DNA of 64,000 nucleotides from Pseudoalteromonas fuliginea (GCF_000690055.1 NZ_JJNZ01000024.1:102149-166148); one strand, 5' to 3'. Numbered from the stretch's first letter, positions 17,965-29,249 are shown. A program made the numbers and translations. Notes: generated by a model from the sequence alone, not told the origin.

Positions 17965-18643
17965 CTCTTCAATAACCTAGGGCGTGTTAGTAAATAATAA
18001 AAATAAGGTGGTTACATGCCTGTCAATACATCCCAACATTGGTTTAAACCTGCTGTATAGGCATTAACTCGTATGGAACTTACTTGGCGTTATTGTATTT
18101 TTATGTAGATAATGACTCCCAAGATGATAATTAAACCAACTATAAATCAACAAGCTGCGCATTCTAACATTCCTATTTAGTTAATCATTACATTTACTAT
18201 TGCCGTATTAAGAGGCACTTTTGGCCGGTTTTACTTTGTGTTAGTGTTAAAGTTACGCAACAAGGCTGGTTACAGTAATTATACCAATTGCATTAAATTA
18301 GTGGGCTATTATAACGCTAAGAAAATAGCGTAATCACGAGGCGAAATTACGATATATAGTTGTTCTATAAAAATAATTTTTAACGCAGTGAGTGCGCTAT
18401 TTAATGCGATAAAATGATCATTTTTTTAATCAAGTAGGTATCAGTATGGGCCGAATAACGTTTGGCCCCCCTCCCTCTTTTAAATCATCCTTGAAAATAA
18501 AGTTTTCAGCATCATCTCTATCTTGGTAACTGTATAAATTTCGTTCTCTAAGTATGGTTTTTTACGCTGGTATGTACTTTGCAACTCAAGCACTACAGAG
18601 GTCACTCTTCAAAATATTTTTATAATTCATAAAGGGGCAAATA
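17965..18643. other. 679-bp gene-free gap before acnA
   Basis: I see no coding region. It holds one copy of the dispersed repeat (18279-18441) and, before it, about 300 bp of AT-rich sequence starting with AGGGCGTGTTAGTAAATAAT that could be an old element remnant but has no recognisable transposase. The last ~200 bp must carry the acnA promoter; a plausible ribosome site (AAAGGGGCA) lies just before the acnA ATG. Confidence 0.5.
18279..18441 (+). repeat. Dispersed TACCAAT-type repeat, copy 3
   Basis: The element begins TTATACCAATTGCATTAA and ends near GTAGGTAT, with the core TAGTTGTTCTATAAAAA, an AATTTTTAACGCAGTGAG block and a TGATCA box in the same order as the other copies. It is about 163 bp long and does not encode protein. 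Confidence 0.65.
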
Positions 18644-21388
18644 ATGAATAATAGTTTCGACACCCAACATCAGCTCACAATTAATGGTGAGCAATACCAT
18701 ATTCATTCTCTAAAAGGACTTGGTGACAAAGCAAAACGATTGCCCTTTTCCTTAAAAGTATTACTCGAAAACCTCCTTCGTAACGAAGATGGCGCAAACA
18801 TTAAAGAACAAGACATTCAAGCCCTTCTCAATTGGGATCCTCAAGCAAAGCCTGCATCAGAAGTTGCCTTTACTCCCGCCCGTGTTGTTATGCAAGACTT
18901 TACCGGCGTACCCGCTATTGTAGATTTAGCCGCGATGCGTGACGCAATGGAAAAGCTAGGTGGGGATCCTGCAAAAATAAATCCGTTATCGCCTGCTGAA
19001 CTGGTTATTGACCATTCGGTACAGGTAGATGGCTATGGTAACGAGGGTGCTTTTGATTTAAATGCAAAGCTTGAATACGACCGAAATAAAGAACGTTACG
19101 AATTTTTGCGTTGGGGGCAAACCGCTTTTGATAATTTAAAAGTAGTGCCACCCGCAACCGGTATTGTTCACCAAGTAAACCTAGAATATTTAGCGCGCGT
19201 TGTTTTTAATGAAGAGCGCGACGGCAAAAAATTCGCTTACCCAGATACGCTTGTAGGGACTGACTCTCACACCACCATGATTAATGGCTTAGGTGTGCTT
19301 GGTTGGGGTGTAGGCGGTATTGAAGCCGAAGCAGCAATGCTTGGGCAGCCAATTAGCTTACTCATCCCACAAGTAGTGGGTATGAAGCTAAGCGGCCGCC
19401 TACCTGAAGGGACCACCGCAACTGATTTAGTATTAACAGTAACAGAGATATTACGTAATCATGGTGTAGTGGGTAAATTTGTCGAGTTTTATGGCGACGG
19501 TCTTGCCGATTTACCACTCGCTGATAGAGCAACCATAGCTAACATGGCACCAGAGTACGGCGCTACGTGTGGTATTTTTCCGATTGATGATGAAACTATT
19601 AACTATCTTCGCTTAACAAACCGCGATGAGAAGCAACTTAAACTCATTGAAGATTACGCTAAGCACCAAGGCTTATGGCGTAACGACGGTGATGAAGCAA
19701 ATTACACCGACACACTCGAGCTTAAATTAGATGATGTTGTACCAAGCCTTGCAGGACCTAAACGTCCTCAAGACAGAATTGCCTTAAATGAGGCTGGCAA
19801 AGTTATTAGCGAGCATTTAAAAGGCTTTCAAGATGAGCGTATGGCTCGTCGTGATAAAAGTGATGAAGAACAGGCTCGTATCGAAAGTGAAGGCCCGGCA
19901 ACAAACCCCGATGAACCTGTTGATGAAGCGCAATTTATGGGCGCCGCTAAAGTTAAATTTAAAGGGCAAGAGTTTGAGCTAAACGATGGCGCATGTGTTA
20001 TTGCCGCTATAACCAGTTGTACTAACACCTCGAACCCGAGTGTAATTTTAGCCGCAGGTTTGGTCGCTAAAAAAGCGAAGCAATTAGGTATTAATGTAAA
20101 ACCTTGGGTTAAAACATCCCTTGCACCTGGCTCTAAAGTAGTTACCGACTACTTAGAAAAAGCAGGCTTGATGGGTGACCTAGAAAGTCTAGGCTTTAAT
20201 TTAGTAGGCTATGGCTGTACGACGTGTATTGGTAATTCAGGGCCACTTGCAACTGAAATATCAGACGCGATTCAAAAACATAAACTAGTGGTCAGCTCTA
20301 TTTTATCAGGTAACCGTAACTTTGAAGGGCGTATTCACCAAGACGTTAAGATGAACTTTTTAGCGTCTCCTCCGCTTGTTGTAGCGTACGCTATTGCAGG
20401 TAGAACAGATATTGACGTATATAACGAACCTCTCGCGCAAGATCCTAACGGCAACGATATTTACCTTAAAAACATTTGGCCAAGCGTTAAAGAGGTTAGT
20501 GACTTAGTTAAAGAAACAGTGACTAAAGAAATGTTCGCAAGAAGCTACGCTAACGTTTATGAAGGTGACAGCCGCTGGCAGCAAATTCAAATACCTGATG
20601 GTAAACTTTATGATTGGGACGATGCATCAACCTACATTAAAAAAGCACCCTTTTTTGATGGCATGAAAGTAGAACCACCGGGCATTCCGACGATTGAAGG
20701 TGCGCGCTGTCTAGCTAAGCTTGGGGATTCAGTAACCACTGACCATATTTCTCCGGCGGGCGCTATTAAAGCTGACGCGCCAGCAGGTTTATACCTGCAA
20801 GAAAACGGCGTAGATAAAGGCCAGTTTAACTCGTACGGTTCACGCCGTGGTAATCACGAAGTAATGATGCGCGGTACTTTCGCCAACGTTCGCCTTAAAA
20901 ACTTATTAGCACCGGGAACTGAAGGCGGTGTAACACGTACCCAGCCAGAAAATGACTTAGCAAGTATTTATGATGCAGCTATGGAGTATCAAAAAAACGG
21001 AACTCCGTTAATTATTTTGGCCGGTAAAGAGTACGGTACGGGATCATCTCGCGACTGGGCAGCTAAAGGTTCTCTTTTATTAGGCGTCAAAGCGGTTGTA
21101 GCGCAAAGCTACGAGCGAATTCATCGCTCTAACTTAATTGGTATGGGTGTATTACCGCTGCAATTTAAAGAAGGTGAAAGCTACGAGTCACATGGGCTAA
21201 CAGGGCAAGAGCAATTTGATATTGATGGCTTGTATGATAAAACCGATGAAGTCACCGTTATTGCAACCAATGCTGAAGGTAAAAAAGTTAGCTTAAGTGC
21301 CGATGTACGTATTGATACCCCTAAAGAGTGGGATTACTACAAACACGGCGGCATTTTACAATATGTACTGCGTAATATGCTCGATTAA
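18644..21388 (+). CDS. acnA: Aconitate hydratase A
   Basis: AcnA interconverts citrate and isocitrate in the TCA cycle using a [4Fe-4S] cluster. The cluster ligands are visible as C459 (in [10 protein letters not shown]) and C525/C528 (in [13 protein letters not shown]). Other signatures are [19 protein letters not shown] and the C-terminal swivel-domain loop [12 protein letters not shown]. The length of 914 aa is usual for the AcnA/IRP1 group rather than AcnB. It is monocistronic with a very strong terminator. Confidence 0.97.
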   Translation: MNNSFDTQHQLTINGEQYHIHSLKGLGDKAKRLPFSLKVLLENLLRNEDGANIKEQDIQALLNWDPQAKPASEVAFTPARVVMQDFTGVPAIVDLAAMRDAMEKLGGDPAKINPLSPAELVIDHSVQVDGYGNEGAFDLNAKLEYDRNKERYEFLRWGQTAFDNLKVVPPATGIVHQVNLEYLARVVFNEERDGKKFAYPDTLVGTDSHTTMINGLGVLGWGVGGIEAEAAMLGQPISLLIPQVVGMKLSGRLPEGTTATDLVLTVTEILRNHGVVGKFVEFYGDGLADLPLADRATIANMAPEYGATCGIFPIDDETINYLRLTNRDEKQLKLIEDYAKHQGLWRNDGDEANYTDTLELKLDDVVPSLAGPKRPQDRIALNEAGKVISEHLKGFQDERMARRDKSDEEQARIESEGPATNPDEPVDEAQFMGAAKVKFKGQEFELNDGACVIAAITSCTNTSNPSVILAAGLVAKKAKQLGINVKPWVKTSLAPGSKVVTDYLEKAGLMGDLESLGFNLVGYGCTTCIGNSGPLATEISDAIQKHKLVVSSILSGNRNFEGRIHQDVKMNFLASPPLVVAYAIAGRTDIDVYNEPLAQDPNGNDIYLKNIWPSVKEVSDLVKETVTKEMFARSYANVYEGDSRWQQIQIPDGKLYDWDDASTYIKKAPFFDGMKVEPPGIPTIEGARCLAKLGDSVTTDHISPAGAIKADAPAGLYLQENGVDKGQFNSYGSRRGNHEVMMRGTFANVRLKNLLAPGTEGGVTRTQPENDLASIYDAAMEYQKNGTPLIILAGKEYGTGSSRDWAAKGSLLLGVKAVVAQSYERIHRSNLIGMGVLPLQFKEGESYESHGLTGQEQFDIDGLYDKTDEVTVIATNAEGKKVSLSADVRIDTPKEWDYYKHGGILQYVLRNMLD

Positions 21389-21411
21389 GCAAAGTATGTT
21401 TTAAAAATAAC

Positions 21412-21446
21412 AAAGGCCTCCCTTTTAATAAAGGGAGGCCTTTTTG
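21412..21446 (+). terminator. acnA terminator
   Basis: A 15-bp stem AAAGGCCTCCCTTTT/AAGGGAGGCCTTTTT ends in a T-run. Confidence 0.9.
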
Positions 21447-21633
21447 TGACTGGCCATACATTAATTGTATCGAGCTACTTTACTGTTGAGCATGATATTA
21501 AGGGGATAATGGTCGCGGCTGCATATATTGCTATAGGGGTACTATTGCCACTTCGACAAAGATATATTTAACCATATTATTCATGGAAGCCGAGAAACGT
21601 TATCGCGACGTGCCTATAAAAACCTTAGCTTTA

Positions 21634-22155
21634 TTATAGACCGCTTAAGCTATTAATTTCTTTGTTACGTTTTTCAAGTTTATCTTGTACGCTCCCTGCA
21701 TCTTCAAATAACTTTTGAACAGAATCAGGATCTAAAATACTTATTGTTTCTGATGCTGCTGACATACTTGATACTTTTGGAGTGTTATTTAAAATAGACG
21801 TATCTTCTGCGGCAATAACTGTAATATCTTTTGGATTGAGTTTAACCTCAATGCTTTTTGCATGCGGATTTGGCGTGTCTGAAAAATGCCATTGACCTGT
21901 GTCATCTTGCCATTTAAAAATTTTACTATTTGAGGCTGTAGAGCTCACTATTTTTTCGCTTGCTTGCTTTACGTTATGTACAGCATTATCAAATGTATTA
22001 CCGGTGAGCGTCGCTATTTTTTCTTTAATATGATGCGACTTGTCACTCATTGATGACACTGAAAGCCATGTTTTACCATCGGGCTTTTTTAAATAAAATA
22101 AAGATATGAGCGCAATAGTCATGATTGATATTGCTAAATAGGCAAAGTATTTCAT
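21634..22155 (-). CDS. Membrane-anchored DUF4124-domain protein
   Basis: One N-terminal hydrophobic segment (about residues 3-22) anchors or exports the protein. The DUF4124 signature KIFKWQDDTGQWHFSDTP lies at about 79-96 and is followed by a polar, charged C-terminus. Only the domain is shared with the protein encoded at 12531-13061. Function unknown; monocistronic. Confidence 0.7.
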   Translation of the reverse strand: MKYFAYLAISIMTIALISLFYLKKPDGKTWLSVSSMSDKSHHIKEKIATLTGNTFDNAVHNVKQASEKIVSSTASNSKIFKWQDDTGQWHFSDTPNPHAKSIEVKLNPKDITVIAAEDTSILNNTPKVSSMSAASETISILDPDSVQKLFEDAGSVQDKLEKRNKEINSLSGL

Positions 22156-22231
22156 AGCGTTCCTGCTTTAAATTAATCCTTTATCCTTTGAGTCTAATTA
22201 AAAATACTTAATCCGGCAATTTTTTCACAAT

Positions 22232-22258
22232 AAAAAAGCAGCCGAAGCTGCATTTTTA
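22232..22258 (-). terminator. cysJIH operon terminator
   Basis: On the minus strand the stem TGCAGC-TTCG-GCTGC has a stable UUCG tetraloop and a following T-run, 29 bp beyond the cysH stop. Confidence 0.85.
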
Positions 22259-22286
22259 TTTTCGATTTAGCTATACGTGTGCCGCG

Positions 22287-23027
22287 TTAAATACCATCGC
22301 CATCAATGTGTAACCCACACTCACGATTTAAACCAAAGAAACGAGTTTCTTCTTCTGTCATACCCGGCTCTAATTTACGCGTAGTGTGTACATCTCCCAT
22401 CGACACATAACCTTGCTCCCATAATGGGTGATAAGGTAAGTCATGCTTAGTAAGATACTGATACACATCGCGATTCGACCATTCAATGATCGGGTACACT
22501 TTAACTGTGCCACGACTAATTTCTACAAACTGTTTATCTGCACGTGTAGATGATTGATCGCGTCTTAGGCCACTAAACCAAGTACCCGCTTCTATTTCTT
22601 TTAACGCACGGGTCATTGGCTCTACTTTATTAAGCTGATTATATTGCTTAATTCCACCTTCGCCTTGCTCCCATAATTTACCAAATTTAGCCTCCTGCCA
22701 TGCAGGACTAAGCTGTGCTCTATACACCTTTAAATTAAGTGATAAGCGCTCGCTCATTTGCTCAATAAACTGATACGTTTCAGGAAACAAATAACCTGTA
22801 TCGGTTAATACAACAGGAATATCAGGACGCTGTGAGGTCATTAGATGCAGCATTACCGCCGCTTGAATACCAAAGCTAGATGATAAAAAGGCCGTATCAG
22901 GTAAGTTATCAAGCGCCCACGCAACGCGCTGCTCTGCGCTCATATTTGCTAGTAAACCATTAGCATCAGCTAACATAGCCGCTTGGCTTTGTTTATCTAG
23001 CTGTAAAATGTTTTTAAATTCACTCAT
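22287..23027 (-). CDS. cysH: Phosphoadenylylsulfate (PAPS) reductase
   Basis: CysH reduces PAPS to sulfite with thioredoxin. The C-terminal catalytic motif ECGLH is present with C237, and the protein lacks the two extra CC pairs of APS reductases, so PAPS is the expected substrate. The PP-loop region ([29 protein letters not shown]) and [13 protein letters not shown] are typical. The start giving [10 protein letters not shown] is preferred to an upstream TTG at 23039. It is the last gene of cysJ-cysI-cysH. Confidence 0.95.
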   Translation of the reverse strand: MSEFKNILQLDKQSQAAMLADANGLLANMSAEQRVAWALDNLPDTAFLSSSFGIQAAVMLHLMTSQRPDIPVVLTDTGYLFPETYQFIEQMSERLSLNLKVYRAQLSPAWQEAKFGKLWEQGEGGIKQYNQLNKVEPMTRALKEIEAGTWFSGLRRDQSSTRADKQFVEISRGTVKVYPIIEWSNRDVYQYLTKHDLPYHPLWEQGYVSMGDVHTTRKLEPGMTEEETRFFGLNRECGLHIDGDGI

Positions 23028-23069
23028 GGTAAATTCCAAACCTCACCAGCGCTTAGCGCTGGTATTTAA

Positions 23070-24767
23070 TTAAGCGTGAAAATCGGTTACTGATACTTTT
23101 ACTTCAGCAACAATGCCTTTGCGAATAACAAAGTCACCAAAACACTCACCGTCGTTGCGCTCTTTAGCCCACTGGCCAATTAGCTTATCGAATGCGTCTA
23201 GGTAAACATCTTCGCCTACGTTCTCAAGGTACAATTTAGGAATACGCGTGCCTTCTAAATTACCACCTAAGTAAACGTTGTACTTACCAGGACCTTTACC
23301 TACTAAACCAGCTTCAGCAAGCATTGCGCGGCCACAGCCGTTCGGGCAACCTACAACGCGCATAATAATGCTGTCATCTGGTATACCGTGCTTTGCAAGT
23401 AATGCTTCAGTTTTTTCTACTAGGCTTGGTAAGTAACGCTCTGCTTCGGCCATTGCAAGTGGGCACGTTGGCAGTGAAACACACGCCATTGAATTTTTAC
23501 GCTGCTGCGAATCTTTGTCGTCAATCAGGCCATGGCTACGTGCAATCTCTTCAATCACAGCTTTTTGATCTGCAGGTACGCCAGCAATAATTAGGTTTTG
23601 GTTTGCCGTCATACGCATGTCACCTTGGTGAATTTCAGCGATTTTACGACAACCTGTTTTAAGCGGCTTGTCTGGGTAGTCTAAAATACGACCACTTTGA
23701 ATAAATAATGTTAAGTGGTGCTTACCATCAATGCCTTCAACCCAACCAATACGATCGCCACGATGAGTAAACTCAAATGGGCGGCTTGGTGCAAACGTAA
23801 CACCTGAGCGTTTTTCTACTTCTGCTTTAAATACATCAACGCCAACACGGTCTAATGTGTATTTAGTTTTTGCATTTTTACGATTTGAACGATTACCCCA
23901 ATCGCGCTGCACAGATACAACATGCTCTGCAATTTTTAAGGTATCTTCTAGCGGTATAAAACCAAAGTCATCGGCTTTACGCGGATAAGTTGCTGTATCG
24001 CCGTGCGTCATGGCAAGGCCACCGCCCACTAATACGTTAAAACCAACAAGCTTGCCGTTATCAGCGATAGCCACAAAGTTTAAATCGTTAGCGTGAACAT
24101 CAACTTCGTTATTAGGCGGAATAGTTACCGTTGTTTTGAATTTACGCGGTAAGTAGTTAGATCCTAAAATTGGCTCTTCTGTGGTTTCTGCTTTTTCGCC
24201 ATTTAACCAAATTTCGGCATACGCTTTTGTTTTTGGTAATAAATGTTCAGAAATCTTTGTAGCCCAATCGTAAGCCTCTTGATGTAGCTCAGACTCAACT
24301 GGGTTAGTAGTACAAAGCACATTACGGTTAACATCACCTGCGGTAGCAATAGAGTCTATGCCCACGCTATCAAGCATTTGGTGCATGCCTTTGATGTTTG
24401 GCTTTAGCACACCATGAAACTGAAACGTTTGACGCGTTGTTAAACGGATGCTGCCGTAGCTTGTTTTTTCATCAGCAAACTTATCAATTGCTAACCACTG
24501 CTCTGGCTTAATAATACCGCCAGGCATACGTGCACGTAACATTACATTATGTAGCGGCTCTAGCTTTTGCTTAGCACGCTCACCACGTATATCACGGTCA
24601 TCCTGTTGGTACATACCGTGAAAACGTATTAGCTGAAAGTTATCAGCGGTAAAGCCACCGGTAATTTCGTCTTTTAAATCTTGTTCTATGGTGCCACGTA
24701 AAAAGTTACTTTCTCTTTTCAAACGCTCGTTATCAGAAAGCTTTACGTTTTTATCTTGTTCGCTCAT
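23070..24767 (-). CDS. cysI: Sulfite reductase hemoprotein beta subunit
   Basis: CysI carries siroheme and a [4Fe-4S] cluster and reduces sulfite to sulfide with electrons from CysJ. The four cluster cysteines are seen as C429 and C435 (CVSLPTCPL) and C474 and C478 (GCPNGCG), with the spacing of the E. coli enzyme. At 565 aa it is full length. It is the middle gene of cysJIH, 61 bp after cysJ and 42 bp before cysH. Confidence 0.97.
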   Translation of the reverse strand: MSEQDKNVKLSDNERLKRESNFLRGTIEQDLKDEITGGFTADNFQLIRFHGMYQQDDRDIRGERAKQKLEPLHNVMLRARMPGGIIKPEQWLAIDKFADEKTSYGSIRLTTRQTFQFHGVLKPNIKGMHQMLDSVGIDSIATAGDVNRNVLCTTNPVESELHQEAYDWATKISEHLLPKTKAYAEIWLNGEKAETTEEPILGSNYLPRKFKTTVTIPPNNEVDVHANDLNFVAIADNGKLVGFNVLVGGGLAMTHGDTATYPRKADDFGFIPLEDTLKIAEHVVSVQRDWGNRSNRKNAKTKYTLDRVGVDVFKAEVEKRSGVTFAPSRPFEFTHRGDRIGWVEGIDGKHHLTLFIQSGRILDYPDKPLKTGCRKIAEIHQGDMRMTANQNLIIAGVPADQKAVIEEIARSHGLIDDKDSQQRKNSMACVSLPTCPLAMAEAERYLPSLVEKTEALLAKHGIPDDSIIMRVVGCPNGCGRAMLAEAGLVGKGPGKYNVYLGGNLEGTRIPKLYLENVGEDVYLDAFDKLIGQWAKERNDGECFGDFVIRKGIVAEVKVSVTDFHA

Positions 24768-24828
24768 TTTAAATCCTAAATTTGTTACAGTGACGGCTGT
24801 TAGCTGTTAAATAAAATAAGAAACGTGA

Positions 24829-26643
24829 TTAATACACGTCTTTCTGATAGCGGTTTGCGCTACGCAAATCTTTTAAGTATTGCTCTGCGTCTTCATCGCT
24901 CTTACCTGTGTTTTCTTTGATGATATCGACCAAGGCGCTGTGTACATCTTTTGCCATGCGATTTGCATCACCACAAATGTAAAAATGAGCGCCAGCTTCC
25001 AACCATTCAAACACGTCTTTACTGTTACTGCGCAACTTGTCTTGCACGTATACTTTTTCTGCTTGGTCGCGGCTAAATGCAACATCTACTTTATTAAGTA
25101 GGCCCGATTTTAAATAACCCTGTATTTCTACTTGGTATAAAAAGTCTTGAGTGAAATGTGGGTTACCAAAAAACAACCAATTTTTACCTTGTGCTTCACG
25201 CGCATCACGCTCTTGTAAAAATGCACGGAACGGCGCAATGCCCGTACCTGGGCCAACCATGATCACCGGTGTATCATCGTTAGTTGGTAGGCGGAAGTTA
25301 TCGTTATGTTCGCTAAATACTTTAACTTTACAGCCTTCTTCAGCTCGGCGAGTTAAGTAACCCGAACAACCACCTAAGTGCTCACTATCAAACGCATCAA
25401 ACTCAACTAAGCCTAGAGTTAAATGCACTTCGTCTTCAACCTCTGCTTGACTAGATGCAATTGAGTACAAGCGAGCTTGCAGCTTACGTAGGCAATCGAC
25501 TAATGTTTGCGCATCAATTTTTGCTGGATTTTGGCGAATTACATCAAATATCTGGCGAGGTTCAATATACGCACGCATTGCAGCTTTATCTTCCACAAGC
25601 TTTAATAATTCAGGCGTACCTGTTGCTGTTGCGTATTTTTCTACAAAACCTGGGTATGACTGAGTCAGCTCTAGTTTTTCAATAAGTGCGCCGCGTACGC
25701 TTAGCTCTTCATCACCTACTTTTACAATGCTTGCTGCATCTATTTGAGTGAGTGTAAGTACTTCATCAACTAATACATCGTCATTTAAAAAGTACACACC
25801 TAATGAATCACCTGGTGTATAAGTAATGTCTGAACCTTCAAGTGAAATTTCAACGTGGCGTACATCTTTAGTTGAGTCGCGACCGGTAATTTTTTGAACT
25901 GTTAAAAGCTCTGCTTCAAATGGATTTTGTTTTGTATATTGGCTTGAAGCGGTAGTTGGTGAACCAAAAGGCATAGCTAAAGCTTGACCGCCGGCGGCAT
26001 CTTGCTGCGCTTTTAAATCTGGCTCAAATGCATCAAGTGCACCGGCGATCCATGTTGCAGCTTCATCTTCGTAATCTACATCTAAATCAGCACGTTGATA
26101 TATAGTTTGTGCACCAAGTTTATTTAAGCGCTCTTCAAAGTCTTTTGCTGTTTGACAGAAAAACTCATAGCTAGAATCACCCAAACCAATAACCGCTATT
26201 TTTACATCGTCTAGTTTTGGCGCTTTTTTAGTGGCTAAAAATTCGTGGAGTGTTTCTGCGTCTTCTGGTGGCTCACCTTCGCCGTAAGTAGATACAACGA
26301 TAGTTAAAAACTTTTCTTTTTTCAGGGCTGTTGGTTTGTAATCAGACATGCTAACCAATTTAACTGCTAGGCCTCGTGATTCGGCCTGCTCTTTCATTTT
26401 GGTAGCAACACCTTTTGCATTACCCGTTTGCGAACCATATAAAATAGTTAGTGCTGCAGAATCGCCATTAGCCTGTGCGCCTGAAATAGGAGCTCCTAGC
26501 GCAGCTGAATTAGCATTAGCAGCTAAGTAACCACTTACCCACGCTTGTTGAATTGGATTAAGTTCAGCCACTAAACCTTGCAGCTTCTGTACTTGCTCTT
26601 GCGATAGCGGACTTGCCGCAGCATTTAGTTGACCTAACAACAT
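24829..26643 (-). CDS. cysJ: Sulfite reductase flavoprotein alpha subunit
   Basis: CysJ passes electrons from NADPH through FAD and FMN to CysI. The flavodoxin domain (about 65-205; ILYGSQTGNAKGVA and STYGEGEPPEDA) is followed by a FAD-binding region (RLYSIASSQ, GGCSGYLTRR) and the NADPH domain (MVGPGTGIAPFRAFLQ). The C-terminus ends DVY, as usual for CysJ. The start at 26643 is chosen because GGGGAA precedes it and it gives a normal N-terminus. The ~300 bp upstream should carry the operon promoter; I cannot place a CysB site with confidence. Confidence 0.97.
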   Translation of the reverse strand: MLLGQLNAAASPLSQEQVQKLQGLVAELNPIQQAWVSGYLAANANSAALGAPISGAQANGDSAALTILYGSQTGNAKGVATKMKEQAESRGLAVKLVSMSDYKPTALKKEKFLTIVVSTYGEGEPPEDAETLHEFLATKKAPKLDDVKIAVIGLGDSSYEFFCQTAKDFEERLNKLGAQTIYQRADLDVDYEDEAATWIAGALDAFEPDLKAQQDAAGGQALAMPFGSPTTASSQYTKQNPFEAELLTVQKITGRDSTKDVRHVEISLEGSDITYTPGDSLGVYFLNDDVLVDEVLTLTQIDAASIVKVGDEELSVRGALIEKLELTQSYPGFVEKYATATGTPELLKLVEDKAAMRAYIEPRQIFDVIRQNPAKIDAQTLVDCLRKLQARLYSIASSQAEVEDEVHLTLGLVEFDAFDSEHLGGCSGYLTRRAEEGCKVKVFSEHNDNFRLPTNDDTPVIMVGPGTGIAPFRAFLQERDAREAQGKNWLFFGNPHFTQDFLYQVEIQGYLKSGLLNKVDVAFSRDQAEKVYVQDKLRSNSKDVFEWLEAGAHFYICGDANRMAKDVHSALVDIIKENTGKSDEDAEQYLKDLRSANRYQKDVY

Positions 26644-26948
26644 GAATCGATTCCCCATAACCCTGAAAATTAAACACAATACACTTTATGTATTGTTAAA
26701 AAATGAGTTTTACCTCATCCAGAGTGTATCTGTTGAGGTTTTCTAAGTATGTAGGATAACGGGGTCTGCATAGATAAAAAAAGAATAGAATCTGCTTTGA
26801 TATTCCATTTAGTTATTAATTTATAAAATTACCTTCAAAAACAGATTAAAGACTTATTATTGCTTTTTATCGAATTTTAAATTAACAATTTTGTAACCAA
26901 ACTAATATAAGGTATATTCTCCATTCAAAATAAAAAATAGGAATACTC

Positions 26949-28586
26949 ATGTCATACGGGACATATAAAAACAAACTACTTAGTACGGCTTTATTACTCG
27001 GCTCACTGCCAGTAATGGCCAATGTAGCTAATGGTAGCTTTGAACAGTGGTCAGGAAATACACCTGCATCATGGACTACTATAGATAGCGGTATTAACTT
27101 ATCACGCTCAACTAGCACAGTGAAAAGCGATAGTAGCTCTGCTGCTGTAAATGTAACAACTGGTTCGCAAAGTAACACGGATTTACTACAGCAAATTGCT
27201 GTTGAAGCAGGTCAAATTTACGATTTTTCTGCTGATATTTACCATACGGAAGGTAAAATTAAAGCCCGTTTGTATGTCGATGGTTACCAAGGCTATTCAA
27301 ATGAGGCGCAAACGAATCAATGGCAAAAAATCAGCCATAGCTACACAGCAAGTAGCAGCAAAACAATTAACGTGGGTCTGCGTTTTTATGATGTTAGTGG
27401 ATTTGACGGTAGCGAAATTGTCTACGTAGATAATTTTTTACCAAATAGCGATGGTGGCTCATCAACAAGCTGTTCTGACAATAGCCTTACCCTAACGCTT
27501 AATACCGATAATTATGGCAGCGAAACAAGTTGGTCTATTAATAATAGTCAAGGTAGTTCAATTGCTAACGGTGGTGGTTATGAGTCAAACACTCAGTATG
27601 ATGAACAAATATGCTTAACTGATGGGGCATACACGCTTGTAATTAGTGATAGTTATGGTGATGGCATGTGTTGCTCTACTGGTAATGGTAGCTATACACT
27701 TAAGCAAGGCTCTATCACTCTTGCCAGCGGTGCGAGCTTTAGCAATACAGACAGCTCAGCTTTTGAGTTAGGAAATTCTGGTACAGAACCTGGTAATGGC
27801 TCTGGCGGAACTAATCCAACACCCACTGGTTATTATGTAACGACACAGGGCTTAACTGGCTATGCGTTGAAAACTGAGCTTTATAATATTACTAAAGATC
27901 ATAATGCACAGGGTTATTCGGCGATTTGGAATTTTTATGATTCATCAGCACGTGATAAATACTTTGAAAACGATAATAGTATTTTAGATATGTATAGCGA
28001 AAAGCCAAACGGTTCAGACAGCTATAACTATACAGCCGTGAGCGATCAGTGCGGTAACTATAGTGGAGAAGGCGGCTGTTACAACCGTGAGCATTCATTT
28101 CCGAAAAGTTGGTTTGGCGGCACTATTGAACCTATGAACTCAGATGTTCACCATATTTACGCAACCGATGGTTATGTAAACTCAAAGCGTAGTAACTATC
28201 CATTTGGTGAAGTATCAAGTGCTTCATTTACATCCACTAACGGCAGCAAATTAGGTTCAGCTACAAGCTCATTAAATTACTCAGGTACTGTATTTGAGCC
28301 AATTGATGAATTTAAAGGTGACTTTGCACGCGCTTATTTTTATATGGCAACACGCTACGAAAATGTAATTGGCTCTTGGCAAAATATAACTACCTCAAGC
28401 AACGCAGTACTTAACGGTTCACGCAACCAAGTATTTGAAAGCTGGGTTGTAGCCATGCTGCTCAACTGGCATAACAGTGATCCTGTGAGCCAAATGGAGC
28501 TAGATCGCAACCAAGCCGCTTATGAATTTCAAGGTAATCGTAATCCATATATCGACCATCCTGAATTTGTAGAGATGATTTGGTAA
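26949..28586 (+). CDS. Secreted multidomain endonuclease I (EndA/NucM-like)
   Basis: A signal peptide (about 1-24, ending VMA) leads into a carbohydrate-binding-like beta-sandwich (about 26-165), a second small beta domain with paired Cys (about 172-276, SYGDGMCCSTGNGSY), a Gly/Pro/Thr linker (about 277-294), and a C-terminal endonuclease I domain. The nuclease motif is intact: NREHSFPKSW with H382, then DVHHIYATDGYVNSKRSN. It is expected to degrade extracellular DNA for nutrients, with the N-terminal domains binding surface polysaccharide or DNA complexes. At 545 aa it is about twice the size of E. coli EndA because of the added domains. Confidence 0.85.
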   Translation: MSYGTYKNKLLSTALLLGSLPVMANVANGSFEQWSGNTPASWTTIDSGINLSRSTSTVKSDSSSAAVNVTTGSQSNTDLLQQIAVEAGQIYDFSADIYHTEGKIKARLYVDGYQGYSNEAQTNQWQKISHSYTASSSKTINVGLRFYDVSGFDGSEIVYVDNFLPNSDGGSSTSCSDNSLTLTLNTDNYGSETSWSINNSQGSSIANGGGYESNTQYDEQICLTDGAYTLVISDSYGDGMCCSTGNGSYTLKQGSITLASGASFSNTDSSAFELGNSGTEPGNGSGGTNPTPTGYYVTTQGLTGYALKTELYNITKDHNAQGYSAIWNFYDSSARDKYFENDNSILDMYSEKPNGSDSYNYTAVSDQCGNYSGEGGCYNREHSFPKSWFGGTIEPMNSDVHHIYATDGYVNSKRSNYPFGEVSSASFTSTNGSKLGSATSSLNYSGTVFEPIDEFKGDFARAYFYMATRYENVIGSWQNITTSSNAVLNGSRNQVFESWVVAMLLNWHNSDPVSQMELDRNQAAYEFQGNRNPYIDHPEFVEMIW

Positions 28587-28604
28587 TAGCGAATAAATAA
28601 AGTA

Positions 28605-28634
28605 AGAGCCTCAGCATTTTCTGAGGCTTTTTTA
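28605..28634 (+). terminator. Terminator of the endonuclease gene
   Basis: The stem AGCCTCAG/CTGAGGCT is followed by seven T. Confidence 0.85.
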
Positions 28635-28641
28635 TTACCCA

Positions 28642-28980
28642 CTATTGAAAGACCACATTACTGCCATCCTTAGTACTAAAACCGCTTTTCCCAAAAGTAA
28701 TAAGTAGACTTTGCCGATTATGCACTACAACAACTTGCTTAGCTGAGTACATTGATAACTTATAACCAACGTTAACCAACAGTCCTGAAAGCAACGTAAG
28801 TTCAGCACTCGTAAATGGTTTTCGCTTATTGTTATTAGCCCAATCTAGAGCGTTTATCGTAAATATATTCGGTGATTTAAAAGAGTGCTGAACTAATTTC
28901 ACAATATTTTGTATCTGCTCGATAGATGGCTGGTATTGAGTAATCCCTAAGCTTAATAAATAACTTTGAATGGTATACAT
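28642..28980 (-). CDS. Small hypothetical protein
   Basis: I do not recognise this protein of about 112 aa. It has no signal peptide or obvious membrane segment, and the C-terminal part looks like a small alpha/beta domain ending in a beta-rich stretch. ATG 28980 is preferred; a TTG 14 codons upstream (29022) is possible. The ribosome site is weak. It is the only gene between the nuclease and the end of the S10 operon and may depend on its own promoter. Confidence 0.4.
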   Translation of the reverse strand: MYTIQSYLLSLGITQYQPSIEQIQNIVKLVQHSFKSPNIFTINALDWANNNKRKPFTSAELTLLSGLLVNVGYKLSMYSAKQVVVVHNRQSLLITFGKSGFSTKDGSNVVFQ

Positions 28981-29052
28981 ATCACTTATTACTAAAATAA
29001 AAAACACATCATAAAAGCTCAAGTTAAGTTGAGGTAAAGCACTTTAAATAAC

Positions 29053-29249
29053 TTAACCTGAACTCTGGTTAAGAGATTTACTAACGTATTGAATCATGGT
29101 GATATTTAAATTTATTTCTCTAGCTAGAGATTTTCAGTGAAAACAAGACGAATTTACGCGCCAATAGCTGCCTATTGTAGGTAAATTCAACGCAGTTAGC
29201 GCTGAAAGTAGCTGCTCGAGATAAATTTATTATCCAGAGTTTAGGTTAA
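29053..29249. mobile_element. 197-bp palindromic element with 20-bp terminal inverted repeats (MITE-like)
   Basis: The ends TTAACCTGAACTCTGGTTAA and TTATCCAGAGTTTAGGTTAA match as inverted repeats at 18 of 20 positions. Nested inverted arms continue inward (TAAATTTATTTCTC / GAGATAAATTTA) and the centre has its own hairpin (GAATTTAC...CAATAG / CTATTG...GTAAATTC), so the whole unit can fold into one long hairpin. No open frame is present. It behaves like a non-autonomous element; the parental transposase is not in this window. Confidence 0.65.
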
